From positions 56,701,964 through 56,765,963 of the forward strand of contig NC_087067.1 in NCBI RefSeq assembly GCF_963678635.1: a stretch of 64,000 nucleotides of DNA. Direction: 5' to 3'. Position numbers and translations under genes: made by a program. The notes beneath the pieces are model-generated. The model was not told the DNA's origin. It saw nothing but the letters and a program-made list of their open reading frames with translations, and ran no database searches. Positions 18,167 through 29,400 of this stretch are shown here, piece after piece (within the stretch, counting starts at the first letter, position 1; every line of letters starts with the position of its first letter). Source of the stretch: Symsagittifera roscoffensis. Lineage: Eukaryota > Xenacoelomorpha > Acoela > Convolutidae.

Positions 18167-19297
18167 TTATGCAAATGGACTCCACCCAATCCAACTCCTT
18201 CCTAGAATGTTGGGATCTGTGGCCTGATCTATCAAACAGGTGACCTGTTGATCAGTGTTCAAACTTATCTCATTCTGCATGCTCCACCTCTCACTCCCTT
18301 TCTCCCCTATTATTATCCGGAGCAAACTGGCCGAATCTTTCATGACCAGACTATTCAAGTCCAGTTCTTCTGACTTCATTAACAACATGGGGTTTCCACC
18401 GTTCAAGTTCCTCTTCACGCAGTTCAGTTTCTGCTGCGGGTACCACGACAATTTTGTATCGTCCAAATGTTCATCTAAATTACCTGCACGACGCATTGCA
18501 TGTACTTGTCTGTTCGCAAACTCGACCCAATCAATCACCGGTTCCCTCAAAAACACCTGCAGAATGTTCATCAATGCCTCCTGATTCTCCTGCAGCGCCT
18601 CCAATGTTTTCAGCATGGTCGCATGAACAATTCCACCAGATGGCGAGACCTTCGGAACAGTCAGGCCAGCCATTAGAGGGGTCATTCGAAACGGGGTCAG
18701 CTCTGGAACGGGCAAGAACTGAGTGGCTGTTCCGAACGCATGGCCGAAATCAATGCCCACAGCTGTGCATGACTTCAGATCCACCAGTGTGTTACTTGTG
18801 TATCTGTCGCCGATTCCCAGAATATAATGAGCCAGACTCATGCAATTGTAGCTTCGAATAAATCGATCTCTCAGAACAATGAACGCATCAGCTGAAATTG
18901 ATAGCTTTTCTGAAACTCAATTCTCCGATCTTTGATGACGATTCTCGGAGACACTGTTGTGCTTCTGGTTGTTTCGCGCCTTTTGTCCAGAGATAGAAGA
19001 ACTTCTGAAAATCTTTCCCTGGTCCCAAATAGCCGGTGACCATTTTGTGCATGTTTTTCTTGGCGTCGTCCACTTTCTTGGCTCCACATGCCTGTTCAAA
19101 GAACATTTGGTATGTGGTTGTATTGGGAACCCACTGGATCAAACCCAACTTCAAGGTCATAGGAGTTACATCATAGGTGTTGACGACCAGTTTGCGCTGC
19201 TTCGTCTCCGAATTCTCTTCTAGAAATTTGTTCATCAGCTTGAACACTTTCATCAGACGGCCATCTTGTCTTAAATCTTCTCCTCCCTTCAGCAAGA
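18167..19297 (-). pseudogene. PRKDC: DNA-PKcs (PRKDC) C-terminal kinase/FATC exon, one frameshift
   Basis: The encoded protein matches the C-terminal kinase half of the DNA-PK catalytic subunit, the NHEJ repair kinase: the KGGEDLRQD lysine region, the catalytic loop GIGDRYTSN (His replaced by Tyr versus the usual GDRH), the GIDFGHAFG metal-binding motif, the activation segment, and a terminal FATC ending in GWSPFA then stop. An intron-like TTTTCATAG acceptor precedes 19297. The kinase N-lobe and all upstream exons are absent between here and nucleophosmin. One frame change (one extra or two missing bases) falls near 18890, between the two open segments 18888-19295 and 18167-18892. It may be a gene fragment, or the last exon of a PRKDC gene whose upstream exons lie beyond the window with nucleophosmin nested in an intron. 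Confidence 0.8.
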
Positions 19298-20285
19298 CTA
19301 TGAAAATTGGGGAGGAAGAGGGGGTTTTCTAACAATGGAAATGCACTGAACTTAAAAAGAAATAACAAGTCAAACCGCGAAAAGTCAAAATTGAGCGTGA
19401 ACCAACTTCAAGACTTTTTTCTGAAAAAAAAACAAAAGACCGATATAAGAGTACTCACTACGTTCATTACTCTTAAAAAATTAATGACCTGATTTTACTG
19501 GAATTATACCTCACCCAATCGCACGTCCAAACCATCCAAATGTTAAGTCTACTTCCCTACCCAAACGGCCAACGGCTCTACTGACGGTAGAAACCAAAAA
19601 CTGGTCAATGATAAATTGGAGAATACATGCTTTTTAACTGCCAATGCTATGCAACAAAATTTCTACAAATTGAGCTCTTTTAAGTGGAAGTTGTCTTGAA
19701 AAAAGTGAACTTTGTAATATAACACTACGCTCACTAGTTGGGTCGCGAAAAGATTTTACGTTGGTTAGTTAGTCTCCAGTCTGATTGTTTTCAGTTACCG
19801 CTGAGATCTTTTTCAATTTGTTAAGACTGAAACTAGTGGAAAACAAATTTGCCTCCTATGGCAAACTATCGCCATTGAAACATTGAAACTTCAGATTCAA
19901 TCAACACATGCCGATGAAAAGAATTTATTCATTTCCTCTTAATTAAGAAAAACAGAAAACAAACGATTAGACTCACGTCACCAAATCAACTTGCATTTTC
20001 TAGAACTAATAACTCTAACAACTAATAACTAAGTATAAATAGAGATTTGCTCGACTTATGACAAGACAAATTTTTCAGCATAGTTTTTGGCAAAAAGACT
20101 GTGGCCTGCAGTCTAATAATAAATCTGCACTCAAGTTATGATAAGGAAGCTTTCAAGTTAACATAAGGAAATCATCAACAAATGTAGCCTCGGGGAGCAA
20201 AAAGAAAACAAGCGAGTTTCATTCACGTGTCCATTGCAGAAGACCAGCACAGGTGATCTGTCTTTGTTTGTTAGGTTACTTGCCT
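19298..20285. other. Spacer between DNA-PKcs exon and nucleophosmin
   Basis: Contains the 3' part of a DR1 copy (19340-19482) with its terminal stem AAGAGTA/TACTCTT. A minus-strand AATAAA at 19929-19924, about 360 bp after the nucleophosmin stop, is a candidate polyadenylation signal. No upstream PIKK exon is seen. Confidence 0.4.
19340..19482 (+). repeat. DR1 dispersed repeat, 3' part
   Basis: Shares with copies near 24640-24805 the run from AAGTCAAACC to the terminal hairpin. Its stem bases AAGAGTA (19447-19453) and TACTCTT (19468-19474) pair. Confidence 0.6.
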
Positions 20286-20473
20286 CTAGTTTTTGATGAA
20301 GTGGTTCCACAGTTGCTTGACGACTTTCTTGTCGTTGATTTGGAATCTGTTGTTAGCAAAGTTGGTGAACTTCTCCTCTGTCTCGGGCATGGCCACTTTA
20401 CCCTCAGAGAGAAAATTCTTGGCCGACTCAAATGTCCACGTCACAGGCATCGACTTCCTTTTCTCTTTCTTAG
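20286..20473 (-). CDS. NPM1: Nucleophosmin exon 6 (NPM1 C-terminal domain)
   Basis: Acceptor TTTGTAG precedes 20473. The exon starts in phase 1 and carries the basic stretch and the C-terminal helical bundle ending NHFIKN-stop. Confidence 0.88.
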
Positions 20474-23400
20474 CTACAAACAAACACGCATTGAAAAACT
20501 TATTCAAATTCCTGTTGGTACATCTTAGATTCATTAAAAACCATAACTAGAAATGTAAGTAAGACAGAAGCGAAGTTCATTTTAACGGAAGTACTGTAAT
20601 AACGGAGAAGATACAGAACACGTACTCCTACATTGCAGCATCTGGGATAAAGAGCGGAAGGACACACTTGGAGAAAACCGAAACTAGACGTACTTCAAAC
20701 AAATACAACCGCCGTCTTGGAATACTTGGGGAGAACTGGGGTTTACCCCCCGTCAGCACTGCAGACGGCCTACAACTAACAACAACAACAGTTCATTTTA
20801 ACGAACATAACCAACAGACAGTTGGAAGATAGTCAATGAATGCAAGTAAACAGAAAATAAACTGACTTGTTTTATAAAAAATCTCTTTTCGAAAAACTTT
20901 CGAATTTCTAAGAAAAAAAATAGATGGTCTTAAATCTTTGATTTTCAAGAACTTACGACTGATACTTTTCTGATAAAATTACCCCATTTTAGAAAAACTG
21001 TGGGGTAAAAAAAACTTCCAAGAAAACAAAATTATTAGAACTATTTGAAATAAAGAGGCGAGGCTGCGCTTCGCAAACACAAGCAAGAAAACGACAAAAA
21101 TCAGCTCCATAAATTGAAATAAGAAAAGAAAAGATAAAAATAAGCGTTGAAAATTAGAAACTTCGCTACGGCGGATTCGATTGTAAGACTGGGAAATTTA
21201 GAGTACCCTGTCCTCGTAATTGCATCATGGACCTTTTAAATTTACTCAGCAATCAAGCAGCTACACATGCTAATAAATTGCAAAAGCGATGCAGTAAAAG
21301 TGGCAGCAAATCTAGATGGACACAATTTTGCATGTAATAAAAAGAAAAACACAAAGCCAAATTATGTATAAATTATGCTTTGCAAAAAAAATTAGATACA
21401 TTAATAAAAAAGTTTCTGAAATCGAGTTTTTATTATTGTAGTTGTTTGAAACTGTTGTACCTACTAACTGTGTTAACTCCAGCATCAAAAAAGCCACCAA
21501 AAGTAGCATTACTTTTTCTAACTTAGGTAGGAAAATATAGTAGTCGTACTATATACACTACGCTCACAAGTGGATCATTAGGTTAATTCTCATTTCGCTG
21601 AAAAATCTAAAACTAAATTCAATTATCAAAATTAGAAGTCGATCACATTTTTTGCGATCTTTACACTTTTGCTGTTCGATAGGAAATGCTGTAACAAAGG
21701 AAAAAAAACTGAGCTTAAGAAGAAATCAAAATCAAACCGCGAAGAAATATATTTGAGCATGAAAAATTTTCAGATTTTCCTGAACAAAAAATATGAAAAG
21801 AAAAAACATCTACATTGATCGACTGAACTAGATTAATCGACTCTTGAAAAGACATATGCCGAGAAAGATAATCGTCAGCGTTCAAATATCATCAGACAAA
21901 ATTAGTGGCAACAAAGCCAAAAATACTTGGGTAGACGCCAGTTGGTCCATAAATTTTTCAAAGTTAAATCCATCCGCTCTCGAGAAGCACAAGATAACCA
22001 AAAAGATTTATGTTCAAACAATATAAACAAAAGCATGGATGTTAAACTTAGTAATTATAGGAACAACACAAAAAGCTGTAAATATAGCTATTATCAACTC
22101 AAAACAGTCTGTGCTGTGGCAACTAAGCCAACAAACGATAGTCAGACATTTTTTCAAGGTGAATTTTTTCAGATAACAAACTAACAGAACCAGGCCAGAT
22201 TCGAACTCAGGACGTTTGTCGTCCCAGGCATAGAAACTATTGTTCCCGCTTCGGTCACGGCTGGAGGGGTCCCAGTGTCATCCGCCTCCTCAAGGTGGGA
22301 CCGGCTGCGGCAAAATGGATGATATCTCCCCCTCCCCCACGGTTGGTCCTGCACTGAGCAGGCCGGGGGCTAATAAAAAAAAAAAAAAAAAAAAAAAGAA
22401 ACTATTGTTCGGCTAAGTGGTCCACAGAAGTTACTATTTATAAGGGAACTTAGCCGACATATTTATAGCAGAATAACCAAAGAGCCGAAAAATCAAATCG
22501 AAAATAATTCTGAAGAACACAAAGGAAATAAAAAATATCCAGCAGACAGTTTGAAGAGGGTAGACGAACAAAAAAAAACAAAAGAAAAGTTGATTGAAAA
22601 CAAATAAACCTTTTCTAAGTTTTTTTGATTTCAAACAATGTTTATGAGTGGCATCATCAACCACTCTTAAACACTGTTTATAGTCGTTGATGATTTCAAA
22701 CACTTTTTATGAAGGTATATAAGTATGTTTGATACAACAACCATTCGTATGAGTTATGCATTTCAAACCTTTCGCAAATTATACTGAGTTGGAAATTTTC
22801 TGAAAAGAAATTTGTTGTTTTACTGTTGTATCAAACAAACATTGCCGACAGACGCTTGGAAAAAAGTCAATGAACACCAGAAAACGCAAAAAAAATTATC
22901 TATTTTTGAGCGGTCTAATTTCAAAATAAAACAGCCAACAGACAATTGGAAAACATTCGATGAACGCGATTAAACCGAAAGAAAAAATTAGTGGCAGCAA
23001 AGCCACAAATACTTGGGTAGACGCCAGTTGGCCGATAAATTTTTTTAAGTTGAAATCCATCCGTTCTCGGGAAGCACAAAATAACCAAAAAGATACTATC
23101 CAATCAAACAATATAAACAAAATCATGGATGTTAAAATTAGTAATTATAGGAATAGAACAAAAGGCTATAAATATAATGAAAATTAATCAACTCAAAATA
23201 GTCTATGCTGTGACAGCAGCCGATAAACTATAGTCGAACATTTTTTTCAATGAATTTTTTTTTTCAGATAACTAACAAACCGGTCCAGGCCAGATTTGTC
23301 GACACAGGCAAAACCTTTATTGTTAGAATAAGTGGTCCAGAGATATTTTTTATTTATGAGGGAACTTAGCCGATATATTTATAGCAGAATAACCAAAAAA

Positions 23401-26400
23401 CCGAGAAAAATCAAATCGAAAACGAATCTCAAAAAGACGAACGAAATAAAAAAACTTCCAGCAGACAGTTGGAAGAGGATAGACTAACAAGAAAAACCAA
23501 AAAAAAATGATTGAAAACATTAAAAAAAAACTTTTTTACTTTTTTCCGATTTCAAACACTGTTTATGAGTGGCGCTTTTTTCGTAGAGTTATCCCATTTA
23601 GAGGAAAATGGATCATTCGGTTTTTTTATTCCGCTGGGAATTCAGAAAATTAGAAACCACTTTTGAAGTCGATCACGATTCCCACAACGCTGACGAATTT
23701 GCTGTTCGATACTGCAGTTTGTCTTCCTTTCAACCAAGGAGATCATGAACTTCAAAATAAATCAAAAGTCAAACCGCAGAAAAATCTAATTTTAGCGTTA
23801 AGAAACTAAAATTTTCCTGGAAAAAAAAACACTAATACCTATATAAGATTCTTCACTAGTTCAATGATTCTTTAAAAAAGCTTGAAATGTTGCTTAATAT
23901 GCTACTGCATAACAACACATACCTAAATAAATCGAAAACTAAGACGATAGCGCTTAAGTCTGCAACCATTAAGGAGAAAGATCACCAACCACAAAATGTT
24001 AATGTTGAAATACTAAAAATAGCATTAGCACAGAGACAAACCTGCAGCTTTACAAACAACAGAAAGTGGAGAAAGTGGCAATAGATTCAGAAGCTTCAAA
24101 AAGCACAAAAACACAAACTTGATTGTACTAATTTGGAGTTTTACACACTACGGGCGACCATTTGTTTGAATTATGCATTTCAAAAATTTCGCGAAACATA
24201 CTGAGTTGAAAAATTCCTGAAAGAATCAATATCCTACCGTTGTATCAAAGAAACATCGCCAACAGACAGTTGGAAAAAAATCAATGAACACGAGAAAACA
24301 GTAAAAAAAATGACTTATTTATGAGAAAACTTCAACGATCTAATTTCAAAATAAAACATAGCCAACAGACAGCTGAAATACATTCAATGAACGCAATTAA
24401 ACCAGAAAAAAATCTCACCTTTTGAATTTCAGAGACAAACGAAGACGGCCTTGAAGCTCTTTGGGTTACTAGAAAAATTTTAGATTGTCACTTTTTCGAT
24501 AAACTTAACCCAATTTGAGAAAACTTGATCAATTAGTATATTTTTTATTTCGCTGGGAAATCTGATAATTAAAATCCATTTTCCAAATTAGAAGTCGATC
24601 ACGTTTTTCGTGAAATTTACAATTTTTCTGTTCCATAATGGAGTTTGCCTTCCTTTTAGCAAAGAAAATGAACTGAACTTCAAACAGAAACAAAAGTCAA
24701 ACCACGAAAAATTGAATTTCAGCGTGAACAAATTTCAAGACTTTTTTCTGGAAAAAAAACAAAAGACCGATATAAGAGTACTCACTGCGTTCATTACTCT
24801 TAAAAAAGATCGTATATATCTAAGTGCAATCATAAATGCATGAATAAGTATGAATGCATATATGTAGCTAGTAGAGCATTTTCAACTTTTTCCTGAAAAA
24901 AAAAAGACAAAAAAATCACCAAGACCTATATAAGAGTCTTCACTACGTTCAACGACTCTTAAATAGCTTTTTTCGCCTCAATTGATGAACTAAAAAAGCA
25001 TCTACTGTACTAATTTATCACAACTCAAATGTCAAAACACGGTATTACTGTTCCAATGCAGCCCTCTGATTCAAAAAAGTGGCATCAAAAGTAGCCTTTT
25101 AGTTTAGACTTAGGTTGGAAACAAAAGTTGCAACGTACTATCATACTGAGCTTCACATGTTTAATCGGTAGTTACTGAGTAGCAGTAGGTAAAACAGCAG
25201 TAGGTTATTCACAGAGGCAAAGTGGATGCTCGAAAGACTTGCGATACAACAAAAACATTGCGTTACAAGCTAATGAGTAGAAAAAGAGAACATTTACGTT
25301 GAAAAATTCATGATTGTATTAGATGATAATCACAAACAGCCATATAAATCATTAGAAATCCTTTGCTGAGTAGTAACTAATGCGATAATGCGTTTTTTTA
25401 AGCTTCAAAGTTTGTACCACCAATTCGTAATACAAAAAAAAAAACGCATTAAGATATATTTTGCCTTCAAAACTATACAATATAAGTTGACTAAGCCGAT
25501 ATATCATTCACCGAAACTGTTTAAACGAAAAACACTAATTAAGTCTTAGTAAATTTACAAATTGTAGAATTTTCAATGAGTGAATAACTGTTTAAATTTA
25601 AATAAAACCAATGCATTGGAAAGTATGCCAATAAAAACTCAAGTGGTACAAACTGCATTTTTGAAAAATGGACAATGCACCGACCGAAATTAGGATGAAA
25701 GCCGATTAAAACATAGCCAACAGACAGTTGCATAAGTCAATGAACGCATTAAAACAGAAAAAAAAAGGCCGACTTGTTTTTCGAAAAAACTTCAACTTTC
25801 GAATTTCAGAGAAAGAAATAGATTAACGTAAGGATCTATGAATTTCTAGATTATTTTATGATTGGAATTTTCTGTTAAAATTAACCAGAAAGCTGGATCA
25901 ATAGGTAAATCTTTTATTTCGCTATGAAATCTGATAATTAATTTCTATTTTCGAAATTAGAAGTCGATCACGTTTTTCGTGACCTTTATAATTTTGCTGT
26001 TCGATAGTGGAGTTTGCCTTCCTTTGACAAAGAAAATGAACTGCACTTAAAATGGAATCAAAAGTCAAACCACGAAAAATTGATTTGAGCCGGAACAAGT
26101 TTTTAAGGCTTTTCCTGAAAAAAAAAAATCATCGCGACTTATATAAGAGTTTCTTAAAAATAAGAATGTTTCTTTAAAAATACGACTGCCTGAAACGAAA
26201 CAGGAACGAAACCACCTAAAAACTATATTATCTAAAGTATAATAAATTCATTTACATTTTCCAAGAAAATGAGCATGTCAGCATTCTGCACGAGAAATTA
26301 ACCATTTCTAGTAAATTGGACATTCTGTAAACGAAGTTGTTCTCGGTGAAAGTCTAGCAACGGTTGCAACACCCAGCAGCAAAAAAATTTCTGTTTACAA

Positions 26401-29400
26401 ATGAAATTTCGAACCATCAATTAGTCTTAGAACTGATTGAAGCTCAGGATTTTTTAATGATATTTTCGACAAAACTGATTTTTAAAACAAACCATTTTTG
26501 AAATTCGAAACAAAGTCAAAGAGGAACATGGATAAAAGCAGTAGCGGTTTTAGGAGAGGGGTCGACCCTTTGATACAATTATACAGCATCCATTTTTGAC
26601 CCAAAATTTTTTAAAGATGCCTAAGGCGCTACTAAAAAATCAACTTACAGCGGAGCGCGCGCCCAATAGAGGCAAATTTTTCTACAGAGTATGGTTTTTC
26701 AGGGGGCTCGCACAATAAATTTGGTCGAACTAAAAACAATCGTTTTAATTTTTTGAATCTTTAAATCCTAGATCCACGAATTGATAGTCGGTTGCTGGAC
26801 AAGTAGCACTGAATGTTTCGACCACCTTTATGCAAGAAAAGCAATATAACAAACGAAAAAATTTATAAAAACAAAATTTTTCTGGGCAGTGGGAGGAGTG
26901 CAATTAGATAATATTCTGCAAGAATGAGGTAATTATAGCAAAAATAACCTCAAAATAGCTTAGTAGAATTGGATAGGAATTCATTCCCTCTCATTCTTTA
27001 GTGTAGATTAGACTGAAAAACGTTAAAACTCAGACAACTTTTCATTTCTTTTGGAATCCGAACCACTCACAGTTAACAATGCTTTAAAATGATACCAAAC
27101 TTGTTCCTCTATGAACTTTTTTGAAGCACCCAAAATTAAGCAGAAACCCACCCTAAAAAGCTTGAGAGGTCAAACTGGATGACTTAAAGCCAAAAACCGA
27201 TCAATTTTTATGAAAATCTCTTCATTTCTGAGTCATTTAAAGTCTCCACAAACCAAACAAAATGCTAATAACCGAAACTTAATGTAAGCGACCGAATTCA
27301 TTGATGCAATCGATATCATTGATTTCCCTCGTTTTTAACAGATTTAAGTAGTAAAATTTGGTTGCTATGTTTCGTAAAGACATTGTTGTTTCAATTAGCA
27401 AGAATGCTCCATTCTTTTTGAACCTGAAATATTTTTTTCTCGAAACCAACATGGAACACTACCGAGAACACGACCAAAAGGAGCTCTAATTAAAAAAAGT
27501 TAAAATAAGCCTCGAATTAGTAAAAATTCGGCTACGTCTGAGATTCGAACCTGCGACAAAGAGAATATGAGTCTCGCGCACTAATCTCTTAGCCACGGAC
27601 GTTTAATATCTGCAAAACACTAGCCAAAAATAAAGCAGAGAACAGCTGCTATGCAATTTTTAATGCTACAGTTCAATCTCCAAATAAGTGAACATTTTTG
27701 ATGAACACTTTTTTTGCGAGTTACGTTAGAAAAAAAGAAGGTTCGCAATAATACACTAATCTGAACGCTAGTGTAATTAGCCACTAGCGAGCAGCTTGTA
27801 ACTCTCGCTTGTGTAAACATTTCACTTGCAACAGAGAAGAGACTACGCTATACTTCTAGCTTACATTTCTTTCCCGAAGCTGATGTGCTTTCTGAGTTGA
27901 CAGCCTGTGTGTTCTCTTTTATCTTCGAGTCTGTTGTCCCTTTCGTCGGCTGGGCAGCTGGCGGCTCCGAAGCTCGCTTGTCTTTATTCTTCTTCGCACT
28001 TGTTGCAGTACCTGAAAAAAAGGCAGCTCAATTTCAATTTCGTCATTTAAAACTACCCCAGGCTCCGATTATAATAGGAAAAGTTAGTTAGCTTTCGTGA
28101 GTTTGGTCTTATCGAAGAAATCAGCAGAATTAAAACAAAACTGGCTTCATTAAAAACTACACAGAATTATGCAGAAAAAATTGGAAGCCAGCGTGAGCTT
28201 TCATCGCAGAATTTGTACCATTCATTTGCTGTTGTTGGAAGACAATTGGAAAAAAGTCCATGAACGCAGGAAAACAAAAAATAGACTTATTTTTTAGAAC
28301 TCAAATTTGAAAAAAATATTGCCTTAAGCTCTGGGAATTTCAAGAAAACTTTATGATTAACACTTTTCATGATAAGTTTTGATGCTAAAATTAATCTAAT
28401 TTGAGGAAACTGGATCAACAGATAAAATTTTTATTTCGCTGGGAAATCTGAAAATTAAATTCCACTTTCGAAACTAGAAGGCAATCACCTTACAATTTTG
28501 CTGTTCGATCGTCAAGTTTGCTTTCCTTTAAGAAAAAGTTATTGAAAAGTCAAAAAATACAAAATCAGAAAACTTCCAAAGAGCTTCCAAAAATTTAAAA
28601 AGTAAACAAACCTTTCTTCCGGACCCAAGCCGCCAAAAAATTAGCAGACACAAAAGTCTAAAATATTCGAACATTTTCAGCTTCCACAAAAACAGGTCCC
28701 GACTGGAATCGATATTGTTGAATTCGTCGTCTAAAGAATGGGTGTTACCACTGCACCAAATGCACAGAACACTCCTTGAATTTATCAAGAAAACAAATTC
28801 CAAAAAATATTATTGAACAGCATGAAAAACATCGAAAAGTACCAAAAAATGAACAAATTTCTTGGAAGTCAATAAGTTGCCCAAAACCGGAAAACATTGA
28901 AATTTTATTTAATTTGAGTGTAAAATCCCAATGTTTAAGCAAACTTGGTGCTGCTGCAACAAAGCTGGCAAAAAAGCCGAGAAACAGAAGCTCGGCAAAG
29001 ATTTTCTAACTCGCGGACAATTTTCCGCTTACAAAAAAAAACACAGAGGCGAAGTTGCACTTCGCATACACAAGCAAAAATTTGACCGACAACGCTACTG
29101 GGAAAGCTGAAGGAGTAAAATTTTGAGTCTACAAAAGTTCTTAAGTGATGCACGCCAATTATGAGTCTACATAATTGCTAAGTGACGCAAGCCAACTATG
29201 ACGCATTAGCAGTACCAGTCAATTTGAAAAGAAGTTTATCAACTAACATGCCTCAATCTATAGAGCGGACGCATTTTAACTAGTAAACGAAAAAGTTCAT
29301 TAAAAACCTGCGACCCTGCTGAGGTTCGATCCCTCACATTTTGCTGCTGGTCTTCTTCCGTACCTCAACGCTAAAGAACCATAACACCATGAAGCTAAAG

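Noticed and set aside
17595-26165. DR1 repeats as Helitrons or hammerhead-bearing retrozymes
   Set aside because: No 5' TC/3' CTRR Helitron termini and no CTGATGA...GAAA hammerhead core seen.
28528-29153. Several 60-90-codon ORFs in nucleophosmin intron 4
   Set aside because: AT-rich chance frames without protein-like features; the true exons flank them.
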